A stretch of 64,000 nucleotides of DNA from Cryptomeria japonica (GCF_030272615.1 NC_081413.1:333104302-333168301), one strand, 5' to 3'. Positions 1 through 11,398 are shown, counted from the stretch's first letter. Program-made: numbers and translations. The notes: generated from the sequence alone by a model not told the origin.

Positions 1-1020
1 CTTTTTTTCGCTACAACACTCTTCAGCACAACAACCTATTCATCAACTAGTGGAGATATCTTTGTTTCCACCTTAGTCATTGTCTCATTGGCCACACTTA
101 CCAATGTCGAATCACATTTACAACTACTGTTGGATTGGATTGACTCTGTACATGTCAATTTTTTCTTCTACAACAATCTTGAATATTTTATTCAAGTCGG
201 TTGTCTTGGAGATTTGCAACTCTAGAGATTTCATTTTGTCTTGAATATGATCTCATACTTTTCATCTGTAGTAAATGCATTCAACCTTTCTTCTAATCAT
301 TCTTTGTACTAAGTTGCTATTTTTAGCAACCCCAATCTGTCTAACAGATTTTATTTTCCCTTTGTCAATTTCCTTGATCCCATCAACCATCTGCAACTCA
401 GCCACCATGAATGCATTATCCATCCTCTCTAAAACGTTTGACAAATACCACACTGAAATCCATCGTCGTCGACTTCAGCATATCAGATATCTTCTTTGAC
501 TAGCTAGGGAGCTATATGTCTCCACATTCTTTATCTAGATCAGATTGTCAAGGTCAATCGACCACCATGTAGATCATTTTACCTATCAGCATGGAGGCAT
601 CTTCTTATTTAGTGTCCAAGTCACTTGGTCAATCCTGGACAACAATCCATGTGGACCTCTGAGTCTATCAACTTGCAGACACAAAGTTGATAACAATCCT
701 CAATTTTGTTGGCAAAATACCCTTTCATCATTTTGACAGGTGTCCTCTGATTCTCTCAGTACATGCCATGTCATCGAGTCAAACTTGGTCAATTCCCAGG
801 TGGACTATCGGGTTGCTCAGTTCCATTGAAATCCATGCGCATCCTATGCATGTTCTACTCATGTGGGACAAGCTTCTATTTGATCTCAATAAGACTTCCT
901 CCTTTTTTGCTAGCCCACACCATACTAGCATAGTCTCTTAACCCACATGGGGTAAGTTTTTCCTCTTTTGTCTTTGGCTTTCCTTATCCTATGAGTTACT
1001 CTTTACATCCATCTGCAAGT
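1..1020. other. No recognisable gene; AT-rich spacer, possibly old repeat
   Basis: I recognise no domain, splice pattern or repeat family here on either strand. A coding-like run on the minus strand (121-453) is listed separately. Open frames on the plus strand (for example 545-941) are short and match no motif I know. The stretch may belong to the LTR or flank of the minus-strand copia element to its right, but without a second LTR copy this cannot be decided. Confidence 0.4.
121..453 (-). pseudogene. Possible coding relic, helical protein, family unknown
   Basis: Read on the minus strand, 453-262 is open for 63 codons. After two in-frame stops the same frame stays protein-like to about 121. 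The predicted peptide is rich in K, E, I and L with heptad-like spacing (for example DKMKSLELQISKTTDLNKI), which suggests a coiled coil. I recognise no domain. It could be a decayed gag-like or transposon-encoded segment, or chance. No start context, intron or neighbour supports a host gene. Confidence 0.2.
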
Positions 1021-1623
1021 GTGGGATAGTGGGATCCTTCTCTCACTTCATTGTATTGTCCCACATGACCATCGCCTTGTCCTACTTAGAGTTGCGAGAT
1101 AGCAAGATAAGGTTTTATTCATGGCATGCTTTCACTTATTAGCCCACACAACATTATGTGTTCCTCTTAACTCACGCGGGATAAGGGAACCCACAATCTT
1201 CATTTTATTTTTTTTGTCCCACGCGACATTTGTTGGTCACTTTTGACATCACGGGATAGTGAAAAGCACTCCTTGCTTCATCTTTTATTACCCCTTAAAA
1301 CCTTAAGTCTCAACTCAAACAAGTCGTGGGATAGCGGGAGTCGCTATGCCCAACTTGGAATTATCCTGGGTGAATAATATGCCACACTTTGCATGGGGAC
1401 TCATTTCCCTTTGACTTATCTTGTCCTACATGGTCAATCAAGACTCAACAAACATGTTGTGGGATAGCAGGGGGTTTTTTAGTTAGCCTTTTGTGTTATC
1501 CCAAAAGGTCTTTCTATCCATCCTTCTATAGTGTGAGATAGTGGGATAGAACATTTTCCTCCAACTTCGCTATCCCGCAGGGTCATTTGGCTACCTTCCA
1601 ACTTATCGTGGGGTAGTGGGATG
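1021..1623. repeat. Dispersed GTGGGATAGYGGG motif array
   Basis: A short motif close to GTGGGATAGTGGGA recurs about every 60-130 bases: 1021-1034, 1176-1188 (GCGGGATAAGGGA), 1251-1261, 1326-1339, 1459-1472, 1531-1548 and 1607-1623, with an inverted copy at 1569-1578. The intervening sequence is not clearly repeated. The block lies next to or inside the 3' LTR of the minus-strand copia element, so it may be an LTR subrepeat region. Function unknown. Confidence 0.5.
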
Positions 1624-1640
1624 CCTGCTTATACATGATG

Positions 1641-2078
1641 GGGCCCACATGTACAACTCACTAACGGGTTACTCCAGACCGCTTCCGACACGTGTACATA
1701 TACAAACATCTAGATAGATAGGGACCACTTGAATCCAACTTGACCTTTCCAGTTAAGTGTGATACTCTAATGAGAGACAAAGGCCATCAAGTCAAATTGC
1801 CATTCTGGTCGAACTATCATGAATCAACGTATTTGAATCTACAGTCCTCATGAATCAAAATCGATGGGTCCAATGCACTGTGAGGCATATGCAGATCAAC
1901 TCCAACATTGATTGCACTGTAATCCATGTTCTTTTGTAGCCTATGACATTACTTACTACATAACATGTGTGTTATGCTCTTCTCTTGTCTTTGTGTTATG
2001 CACACCTGCTACTTGTTTCTCTGCAACCTCTCTACAACCTCTTTACATCCCTTGACATCAATGATAATAATACCAACA
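1641..2078 (-). repeat. Start of copia 3' LTR (far end unresolved)
   Basis: On the minus strand, sequence starting TGTTGGTATTATTATCATTG at 2078 follows directly after a polypurine tract, as a copia 3' LTR should. The left end of this LTR cannot be placed because the 5' LTR partner is absent from the window; it may extend well below 1641. Confidence 0.6.
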
Positions 2079-2091
2079 ATCTCCCCCTTTG
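2079..2091 (-). other. Copia polypurine tract
   Basis: The minus strand reads CAAAGGGGGAGAT immediately before the LTR start TGTTGG. A purine run at this place primes plus-strand DNA synthesis in LTR retrotransposons. Confidence 0.7.
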
Positions 2092-2417
2092 GCATTGATG
2101 TCAACACACTTGTAGACTTGCACTCTGACCAAATTCCCCCCCTTTGATAACAATAGCAAAGGGTGAAACAACCAACTGTCAATTGTGCATGAACGCCCCC
2201 TTGATTTTCTATATTAGTAATACATTTTAAATTTCCTTTGCAACTACTTGACCTCTATTGCTTGTAGCTGGATGGACCATTATTACAATTTAAAGAGAAG
2301 TGCCACTACTGCTTACAAAAAAATTCAAAAACTCCCTTTGAGAGTGTACATGAGGTTCAAGGTGGAAAGTGTAGAAACAATATGCTCCCCCTGAACCATG
2401 GATGTCAAATAAATGCT

Positions 2418-2900
2418 TTAAGTGCTGAAGGAAGGTGGAAAAACACCCAATTTTTTTCTCAAGTACTCAAAATTGTCCTTGGGCAGTGGCTTAGTAAAAA
2501 TATCAGCTATTTTCTCACTAATACAAACATATTCAATTTTCACTTCTTTCTCTACAACCTTTTCCCAAAGAAAATGATATTTGATTGCAATGTTCTTTTT
2601 CCTAGAGTGCATTATAGCGTTCTTTTATAGATTGATTGCACTTGAGTTGTCACACATAATAGAAATAGGATCTGAAAATGATACCTGGATGTCCTTTAAG
2701 GTCTGTTTCATCCACAAAACCTATGAGCAACATGTGGTAGCAACTGTATACTTTTCTTCAACCATAGATAAAGAAATAGAATCCTGCTTCTTGTTGTGCC
2801 ATGAGACCAATCTGTCTCCAAGGAAGAAAGCTCCACCATTGGTGCTCTTCCTATCATCTACACATCCTGCTTAATCAACATTAGTATAGGCTTGTAAAGG
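2418..2900 (-). pseudogene. Copia RNase H, C-terminal part
   Basis: From 2900 downward the minus strand encodes AYTNVD-stop-AGCVD, then about 130 residues typical of the Ty1-copia RNase H: the SGGAFFLGDRLVSW-like stretch, SMVEEKYTVATTCC, and the closing KIADIFTKPLPKDNFEYLRK. The Trp of the usual DWAGC motif is a TAA stop, and further stops and frame changes follow. The upstream half of the domain lies 5.5 kb away at 8397 and above, because a TIR element landed between them. The frame ends near 2418. The remaining 330 bases to the polypurine tract are 3' untranslated. Confidence 0.88.
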
Positions 2901-2905
2901 GTACC

Positions 2906-2926
2906 TGCAAGAAGTTGTGTCCACTT
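2906..2926 (+). repeat. Left terminal inverted repeat
   Basis: Reads TGCA-AG-AAGTTGTGTCCACTT. It matches the reverse complement of 8375-8395 except at two positions. Confidence 0.8.
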
Positions 2927-3772
2927 TTTGGCCAAAAAGTGAAAAAAAATTTCCATTGTTTTCAATTTCATCCTATTTGACCTAAAGATTTGAGGCACTT
3001 AAAGAATGAATCTTGAAAAAATTCCATAAGAAAATGTAGTGCTCGAAGTCTACTTTCTAAATATGTAATTTATTTTAATACCCAGATCTTAAAAATGAAG
3101 TTTGAATAGGCATTACTAAAACCTATAGTTTAAAAGTCACTTTTCAAGACCATACCATGCCCATATACGACAAGCATAATTTGACCTAAATGAAATTATT
3201 TTTATAAATCCTTTTGGGAAAAGATCTATAACTCACTCACTTTTGATGAGAATATTTTTTGTAATTTTTTTCTACATATTTTTTTTTTGTTAATTTTTTA
3301 TTGAGCTCAATCATTGTTTTGAAAAATTCTTGTGTACGACAAGCATAATTTGACCTAAACTTAACATTTTTTATTTTTTTAATTGTATAGAATTGTCTCT
3401 AGTTTGATGCCATATAAAATTTTTTTCAAAAACCTTAGAGACAAAAAAGTTATTAAAAAACTAAAAAACCATGTTATTTGAGTTTATGGACCTCTTTCAT
3501 TAGTAATTTTTTAAAAATAAAAATATTGATCCTATTTTTAAAAAAATACACATTTTGAATCTAGACAGTCTCTACTATAATGGGTTTTCATTGTTTAAAA
3601 AATTTCTGAAAATTTGGTGTTCAGATATATTTTTGAAGTCATTATTTATATGAAGATTGATTTGGCCTTCAAGGTTTGGGTCAAACCAGGTCCAAGACAA
3701 AGGGTCGGCTCTCCAAGCCATTTCCCAAACCAAAACCAAAGCTACAACCGAACCAAAGTTTGAAATTTTAAA
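2927..3772. other. Left subterminal region of the TIR element, no gene
   Basis: AT-rich sequence with long T and A runs and no plausible frame. A short direct repeat (CGACAAGCATAATTTGACCTAAA) occurs at about 3168 and 3336. The right side of the element has no matching stretch of this length, so the two arms are asymmetric. Confidence 0.5.
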
Positions 3773-3788
3773 AAACGGGATCCCGTTT
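3773..3788. repeat. AAACGGGATCCCGTTT palindrome, left arm
   Basis: Perfect 16-bp palindrome. Related half-sites follow at about 3825-3840 (AACGAGATCCCATTTC) and 3853-3866 (GAGATCCCGTTTCC), and the full palindrome recurs in the right arm at 8213-8230. Confidence 0.85.
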
Positions 3789-3852
3789 CATTTTTTAAAA
3801 TAATTAAAAACACATTTAGCAAACGAGATCCCATTTCAAAAACAAACAAAAT

Positions 3853-3950
3853 GAGATCCCGTTTCCCTTTTAAAATAAAAATAAAAATACAAACTATATA
3901 TAGATGAAATATAACATTTAAGTTTAAGTCACACTTCCCTTTGTCTTTTT
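3853..3950 (+). repeat. Inner inverted arm, left copy
   Basis: The stretch GAGATCCCGTTTCCC, an A/T run, ATACAAACTATATATA, GATGAAATATAA, AAGTCACA and CCTTTGTCTTTTT recurs in reverse complement at 8107-8230, with small indels. The arm abuts the satellite array, so the array could fold out as a loop. Confidence 0.75.
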
Positions 3951-4064
3951 CTTTTCTTATACTTTAAGTTATATTTCATGTATATATTGGCAAGACGTTT
4001 GAGAGTGGTTTCAGATCTCTATGAGTTATAATACAGATTCTAGATTTTAGAAGATCTTATAAAT

Positions 4065-7000
4065 TGTGACGTAATAGGACCTATAATGTCATAATACAAC
4101 CTATTATGTCATAATAGGTGCCATTGTGACATAATAGGTCCTATTACGTCACAATAGGTCCTATTGTGACATAATAGGTCCTATTGTGTCATAATAGGTC
4201 CTATTATGACATAATAGGTCTTATTATATCATAATAGGTCTTATTATGTCATAAGACCCCTCAAAAGGACCTATTATGACATTATACCTCTTACTAGGAC
4301 CTATTATGACTTAAGACCCCTTAGTAGGACCTATTATGACATAATAGGATTGATTATCACATAATAGGACCTATTATGATATAATAGGTCCTATAATGTC
4401 ATAAGACACCTTAAGAGGACATGTCATGTCATAATATGTCCTATTGTGTCATAAGACCCCTTAAGAGGACATATTATGACATTATACCCCTTAGTAGGAC
4501 CTATTGAAGGGTATTATGTCATAATAGGACTGATTTTGACATAATAGGACCTATGATGACATAATAGGTCATATTATGTCACCATAGGTCCTATTATGAC
4601 ATCATAGGTCATATTATGTCATAAAAGCCCTTAAGAGGACCTATTATGACTTTATACCCCTTAGTAGGACTTGTTAAGGGGTATTATGTCATAACAGGAC
4701 CTATTGTGACATAATAGGACCTATAATGTCATAATACGGCCTATAATGTCATAATAGGTCTCATTGTGACATAATAGGTCCTTTTGTGTCATAATAGGTC
4801 CTTTTGTGTCATAAGACCCCTTAAGAGGATCTATTATGATATTATACCTCTTACTAGGAACTATTATAACATGGTAGGACCTATAATGACATAATAGGAT
4901 CGATTATCACATAATAGGACCTATTATGTCATATAGGTCCTATAATGTCATAAGACCCCTTAAGAGAACCTGTCATGTCATAATTGGTCCTATTATGTCA
5001 TAAGACCCCTTAAGAGGATATATTATAACATTATGCCCCTTACTAGGACCTGTTAAAGGGTATTATGTCATAAAAAGACCAATTATGACATAATAGGATC
5101 TATGATGATGTAATAGGTCCTATTATGTCATCGTAGGTCCTATTATGACATCATAGGTCATATTATGTCATAAAACCCCTTAAGAGGACCTATTATGACT
5201 TTATACCCCTTACTAGAAAATGTTAAGGGGTATTATGTCATAATAGGACCTATTGCGACATAATAGGACATATAATATCATAATACGACCTATTATGTCA
5301 TAATAGGTCTCATTGTGACATAATAGATCCTTTTGTGTCATAATAGGTCCTTTGTGTCATAATAGGTCCTATTATGTCATAAGACCCCTTAAGAGGACCT
5401 ATTATAACATTATACCTCTTACTAGGACCTACTATCACATAATACCCCTTAGTAAGACCTATTATGACATAATAGGATCAATTATCACATAATAGGACCT
5501 ATTATGTCATATAGGTCTTATAATGTCATAAGACCCCTTAAGAGAACCTATCATCTCATAATTGGTCCTATTATGTCATAAGACCCCTTAAGAGGACCTA
5601 TTATAACATTATTTCCCTTAGTAGGACTTGTTAAAGGGTATTATGTCATAAAAGGACCAATTATGACATAATAGGATCTATGATGATGTAATAGGTCTTA
5701 TTATGTCATCGTAGGTCCTATTATGACATCATAGGTCATCTTATGTCATAAAAACCCTTAAGAGGACCTATTATGACTTTATACCCCTTACTAGAACATG
5801 TTAAGGGGTATTATGTCATAATAGGACCCATTGCGACATAATAGGACCTATAATGTCATAATACAACCTATTATGTCATAATAGGTCCCATTGTGACATA
5901 ATAGGTCCTATTATGACAAAATACAACTTATTATGTCATAATACGACCTATTATGTCATAAGACCCCTTAAGAGGACCTATTATGACACAAGACCCCTTA
6001 GTAGGACCTATTATGACATATGTAGAGAAAGATAAGTTGGTTGGAAGAGAGGGATGGTACATTTAGAGAGAGTTGAGGGGTATTATGTCATAACAGGATC
6101 TATTGTGACATAATAGAACCTATAATGTCATAATATGACCTATTATATCATAATAGGTCATATTGTGACATAATAGGTCTTGTTATGTCATAATAGGTCC
6201 TATTGTGACATAATACGACCTATTATGTCATAATACAACCTATTATGTCATAATACAACCTATTATGTCATAATAGGTCCTATTATGTCATAAGACCCCT
6301 TAAGAGGACCTATTATGGCATCATACCTCTTACTAGGACCTATTATGACATAAGACCCCTTAGTAGGACCTATTATGACATAATAGGATCAATTATCACA
6401 TAATAGGACCTATTATGTCATAATAGGTCCTATTATGTCACAAGTCTCATTAAGAGGACCTATTATGACATTATACCTCTTACTAGGACCTATTATGACA
6501 TAAGACGGACCTTAGTAGGACCTATTATGACATAATAGGATTGATTATCACATAATAGGACCTATTATGTCATAATAGGTCCTATAATGTCATAAGACCC
6601 CTTAAGAGGACCTGTCATGTCATAATAGGTCCTATTATGTCATAAGACCCCTTAAGAGGACCTATTATAACATTATGCCCCTTAGTAGGACCTGTTAAAG
6701 GGTATTATGTCATAAAAAGACCAATTATGACATAATAGGATCTATGATGATGTAATAGGTCCTATTATGTCATCATAGGTCCTATTATGACATCATAGGT
6801 CATATTATCTCATAAAACCCCTTAAGAGGACCTATTATGACTTTATACCCCTTACTAGAAAATGTTAAGGGTTTATTAAGTCATAATAGGACCTATTGTG
6901 ACATAATAGGACCTATAATGTCATCATAGGACCTATAATGTCATCATAGGACCTATTATGTCATAATAGGTCTCATTGTGACATAATAGGTCCTATTATG

Positions 7001-7915
7001 TCATAATACGACCTATTATGTCATAAGACCCCTTAAGAGGACCTATTATGACATTATACCTCTTACTAGGACCTATTATGACATAAGACCCCTTAGTAGG
7101 ACCTATTATGACATATGTAGAGAAAGATAAGTTGGTTGAGAGAAAGAGATGATACTTTTAGAGAGAGTTAAGGGGTATTATGTCATAACAGGCCCTATTG
7201 TGACATAATAGGACCTATATTGTCATAATACAACCTATTATATCATAATAGGTCACATTGTGACATAATAGGTCCTATTATGATATAATAGGTCCTATTG
7301 TGACATAATAGGTCCTATTGTGACATAATAGGACCTATTATGTCATAATAGGTCCTATTATGTCATAAGACCCCTTAAGAGGACCTATTATGACATAAGG
7401 CCCTTTAGTAGGATCTATTATGACATAATAGGATTGATTGTCACATAATAGGACTTATTCTGTAATAGGTCCTATAATGTCATAAGACCCCTTAAGAGGA
7501 CCTATTATGACATTATACCCCTTAGTAGGACCTGTTAAAGGGTATTATGTCATAATATGACTAATAATGACATAATAAGATCTATGATGATGTAATAGGT
7601 CCTATTATGTCATCATAGGTCCTATTATGACATCATAGGTCATATTATGTCATAAAACTCCTTAAGAGGACCTATTATGACTTTATACCCCTTACTAGGA
7701 CTTGTTAAGGGGTATTATGTCATAATAGGACCTATAATGTCATAATGCAACCTATTATGTCATAATAGGTCCCATTGTGACATAATAGGTCCTATTATGA
7801 CATAATACAACCTATTATGTCATAAGACCCCTTAAAAGGACCTATTAAGACATTATACCTCTTACTAGGACCTATTATGACATAAGACCGTTTAGTAGGA
7901 CCTATTATGACATAT
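4065..7915. repeat. Satellite array of near-palindromic TGTCATAATAGG units
   Basis: About 3.85 kb consists of variants of CCTATTATGTCATAATAGG, a 19-base palindrome with only its central base unpaired, alternating with CATAAGACCCCTTAAGAGG and TTATACCCCTTAGTAGG blocks. A higher-order period is visible. The marker TGTTAAAGGGTATTATG recurs near 5049, 5628, 6691 and 7532, and its variant with GGGG near 4671, 5221, 5799 and 7705. The early spacings are about 550-580 bases. A different 60-base block starting TGTAGAGAAAGATAAGTTGG appears at 6021, 7116 and 7915. No frame is conserved across units. Confidence 0.9.
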
Positions 7916-8106
7916 GTAGAGAAAGATAAGTTGGCTGGGAGAGAGAGGTAGAGATGTATATATAGAGAAATATAGGTAGGTAGGGGGTAAGGGGAGGTGT
8001 ATAGACAGAGTAGAGATAAAGAGTAAAGAGTAAAGGACGTGAGAGAGAGGTAGAGACATAGTTTTAGATTTTGGGAGAGAGGGGACAAAGTGAGATAGAA
8101 AGGGAA

Positions 8107-8230
8107 AAAAAGACAAAGAGAAATGTGACTTATATATAAATTTTATATTTCATGTATATATAGTTTGTATTTTTTATAAATAAAATAAAAATTAAATTTA
8201 GAAAAAAAAAAGGAAACGGGATCCCGTTTC
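8107..8230 (-). repeat. Inner inverted arm, right copy, with GAAACGGGATCCCGTTTC
   Basis: Reverse complement of the left inner arm. It ends in a perfect 18-bp palindrome at 8213-8230. Decayed versions follow at about 8245-8256 (CGGGATCCCG), 8261-8276 and 8303-8318 (AACAGGATCCCATTTC). Confidence 0.75.
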
Positions 8231-8374
8231 TTAGATCTAGGCTCGGGATCCCGAAGCTAAACAGGATCCCATTTCAAATTTTGGCTTTGGATCCTGATGT
8301 GAAACAGGATCCCATTTCATTTCTCATGTGCTCCGTGAGATTTGCCATTTTTGTCTGTGTAAAACTTCCACACT

Positions 8375-8395
8375 AAGTGGACACAACTTTGTGCA
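8375..8395 (-). repeat. Right terminal inverted repeat
   Basis: Reverse complement reads TGCA-CA-AAGTTGTGTCCACTT. The inner 15 bases match the left end exactly. Confidence 0.8.
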
Positions 8396-8396
8396 C

Positions 8397-9796
8397 TTAC
8401 CCCAAAGTGAAATCTCCTTTCTTTGGATACCATAAGCCATAAGTGAGTGTCCCCTGCAGATACTTGAATATCCTCCTTACAAAATTTACATGTGATTGCT
8501 TAGGAGTTTCTTGGAATCTAGCTACCATGCACACTTCTTGCACAATATTAGGCCTTGAAGCTGTGAGATACAATAGGCTACCAATCATGGATCTATACAA
8601 TGTCTGATCCACACTAGGTGACTTGTCATCTTTGCTCAACTTCCATCTTGTCACCATGGGGGTACTAACCAGTTTGTTGTCTTCCATCTGGAATTTTTTC
8701 AACATGTCTTTAGCATACTTGGTTTGAGAAATGAATATGCCCTTATTTTGCTGTGATATTTGCAAACCAAGAAAATAAGATAACTCTCCAAGCATGGACT
8801 GTTCAAATTTTGACTACATCTAATTAGAAAATTCTTTGCATAGAACATCTTTGTTGCCTCCAAAGATGATATCATCTACATATACCACTACTATGATCAT
8901 GTGGTCTCCATCTACCTTGATATATAAATTGTTGTCAGCATTTCCTTTTCTGAAACCTTGCTGATGGAGATACTTATCCAACCTAGAATACCATGCTCTA
9001 GGTGCCTGCTTTAGACCATATAATGCTTTATTCAATCTAAAAACAAAGTTCTCATCTTCATGCATTTAAAAACCTTCAGGTTTCTCTATGTAGACCTCTT
9101 CTTCAAGACTATCATTCAAGAACGCAGATTTAGAATCCATTTGATATACTTTGTATCCTTTATATGTTGAGAATGCCAAGAACATCCTTATAGCTTCAAT
9201 TCTTGCAACCGATGCAAATTTTTCTTTGAAATCTATGCCCTCTACCTGAGCATATCCCTTGCATACTATCCTTTCCTTGTTCCTTATTACCTTACCTTCT
9301 TCATTCATCTTGGTCCTGTAGACCCATTTAGTCCCAATGGCATTCTTGTCTGCTGGCGTAGGAACCAATTCCTATGTTTTGTTCTTTTCTATCTACTATG
9401 ACTCTTCTTCCATTGTCTTCATCTACTCTTCACTCTTGTTGGATTCATCAAATGTCCTGGGTTACATCTTAGTCATAAGACAAAAAATTATTTCCTCAGT
9501 GGTCCTTTCTCTCCTTCTAGTTTGCACAACATTATTCTTGTTGCCAATAATCTGATCCTCAGGGTGGTTCTTTTGCACATATGTATTGGGAGCTTTACTT
9601 GATGCTTCTTCTTCATGTTCACTCTTAGATTGATCTTCATCTTCAACATATGGTTTTTTAGTCTAAATCATTGAGTTTTTCTTCCCTTTGTGCATATCCT
9701 CATCAACTCTCACATGCACACTTTCAAATACCTTATTTAGTCTCTTGTTGAAACACTTAAAGGATTTTCTATGAGTAGAGTATCCTAAGAAGATAC
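8397..9796 (-). pseudogene. Copia integrase end, reverse transcriptase and RNase H start
   Basis: Minus-strand translation runs from the integrase tail (FLGYSTHRKSFKCFN at 9790) through a variable linker into the RT. Recognisable RT blocks are KNAIGTKWVYRTKMNEEGK, VYQMDSKSAFLND (first catalytic Asp), LNKALYGLKQAPRAWY and YVDDIIFGG (the catalytic Asp pair). They are followed by LGELSYFLGLQI and the RNase H lead-in IFKYLQGTLTYGLWY, which ends at the TIR element. Stops interrupt the frame near 9663, 9066, 8820 and 8811, and the linker at 9370-9660 is frame-broken. The catalytic residues survive, but the protein could not be made in one piece. Confidence 0.93.
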
Positions 9797-11383
9797 TGGT
9801 GTAGGAGCACCCTTTCAAGCTCTCCCTCCTTGTTTTGTTGGTGTTATGCTTCTTATGAAGCCATTGTACATGAATAAGAGCCATGAGCTCATGTGTGCTA
9901 GAGTAGGTCCTAGTTTTAGGTCCTTAGTGTTTTTTGTGATTTCCTGTGCAGGAGAGGTTGAGTGTGCTTGGAATGTGTGTTAGGCCTTATTGGCATGTTG
10001 ATGTCCTTAGGATAGCCCAAAATAGGCTTAGGAGTCATGAAAAGCAACAATGGCAAAGTTGCTCAAAAGATGCAAAAGTTGCATGACAACTTTTAAAAGT
10101 TGTCAAGCAACTTTTCCACCCAAAATGGTCATAGACCCTTGTTGTGTGTGGAGAGCCTTAATTTTGGAACACTGACTGAGGTATGGGTAGTATAAGTATT
10201 TTCAAACCCTAAATTAATGGGTTGGATGTCAGACATTGTACGGCCCAAGGAAGAAAAGCTTGACTGTGACTGTTTTTGGGTTACTAGTGAGTTTGAATGA
10301 ACTTACCGAGCAAAATAATGGATTGATTTGCAAGAAAACCTGTGTGAAATGTCTTCTTTGGTGTATTTATCTTCATTGTGAGTGATTAGATTAGATTTTT
10401 GTTTACCGGTTGAGTGTGTTTGTAAATAGTTTGTAAATTGCAGTCTTACTGTCCAGTTTTGGACCGGTTTGTGAAAATGAAGTCTTAACTCCATTCCCCA
10501 TTGTGGAACCACCATGAAACCATGGGGAATGGATTTGAAGACCCTTTAATATAGTCCCATGCAATAAAGGCCCTTGGAAATGCAAGGAGGCCAAGCAAAG
10601 ACCCACTCCTAGGAAAGACTGGACAGTGCCCGATTAGGAGAGGTCAATTTGCAGAGGTCTTGGAGAGCAAGGTTGATTAGTGGAGAGTGCATCCTTTGGA
10701 GGAAGTGTAGATGAGTGTGTGAAGCATCATTGGTGTGAAGGAGGAGCCTCCACCAATCCAAACAAGGTGGCTAAAACACAAAACCTTCACTATGACCCAG
10801 ACAGACCCTAAAGACCCTCACAAAAACCCTTGAAAACCTTAAAATCCACCTAGGATAGTGTACGAACACTTGGAGGCCTAAAACCTAGAAAATCCATGAG
10901 TCCTTGCCAAATGAATGGCAGTCCATTTTGGGAGTTTGGGTTGTTTGTGCACCGTTTGTGAGAGGGAGCCCTAGAAGACCGATTAGGAGGCTTAATTGGT
11001 CCTAATCCTTGTAGCCCTATTTGAAGGGAGAAACTCAAATTTGTGAAATCGGTAAGGGGTTAGAATCTTGAAACCTCTTGGGGGCACATGAATGGGTGGA
11101 AATACCATGAAATGGACCTGATACAACCTTTCTAAGACCTTGGAAGGTATGGAACAAGCTTAGCCCTTATTAGCCAAAGTAAGGGGTTTTGAGTCTCATG
11201 AGTAGGTGAGACCTTAGGAGCAGCATTGCAACTCATTGGTGGGTGGATTGGGCAAGGTCAGGGGATTCCTCAAGAAAAAGGGAAGTCCTAGAGACCCTAG
11301 GGTGTGTAGTTAACACCAGGTGATGCAAGGAAAGGGTCCAAGAGCATAGACTAGGCTAGTCTATCCCTAACCCCATCCCATCA
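9797..11383 (+). repeat. Chromovirus 5' LTR
   Basis: Begins TGGTGTAGGAGCACCC and ends CCCCATCCCATCA. It aligns over its whole length with 15997-17585, with scattered substitutions and a few small indels near the start. It contains a 42-bp palindrome at 10074-10115. Confidence 0.93.
10074..10115. repeat. 42-bp near-perfect palindrome in chromovirus 5' LTR
   Basis: Two 21-base arms, AAAAGTTGCATGACAACTTT-T and AAAAGTTGTCAAGCAACTTT-T, abut with no loop and differ at one pair. The same palindrome stands in the 3' LTR at 16277-16318. Confidence 0.9.
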
Positions 11384-11386
11384 GAT

Positions 11387-11398
11387 TGGTATCAGAGC
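11387..11398 (+). other. Primer binding site, initiator tRNA-Met
   Basis: TGGTATCAGAGC starts three bases after the 5' LTR end and is complementary to the 3' end of initiator tRNA-Met. Confidence 0.93.

Larger units (their letters stand above)
2906..8395. mobile_element. 5.5-kb TIR element with internal palindromic satellite array
   Basis: The block interrupts the copia RNase H frame and is bounded by 21-bp inverted termini (2906-2926 and 8375-8395, 19 of 21 matching). Inside lie further inverted arms about 100 bp long (3853-3950 against 8107-8230) and, between them, a 3.85-kb array of near-palindromic units. No transposase or other credible frame is present, so it is non-autonomous. The structure recalls foldback or MULE-type elements. 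Target-site duplication is ambiguous: TAAAGGGTA on the left and CAAAGTGAA on the right match at 6 of 9 if the true ends lie a few bases outside the TIR. Family assignment is inference. Confidence 0.7.

Noticed and set aside
4065-7915. Array considered as a CRISPR
   Set aside because: There are no unique spacers of constant length, units are tandem and palindromic, and the context is plant nuclear DNA.
7795-8116. Minus-strand frames of 74 and 97 codons at the array edge
   Set aside because: They are low-complexity (Ser, Leu, Tyr) translations of GAGA-rich and array sequence without start context or homology.
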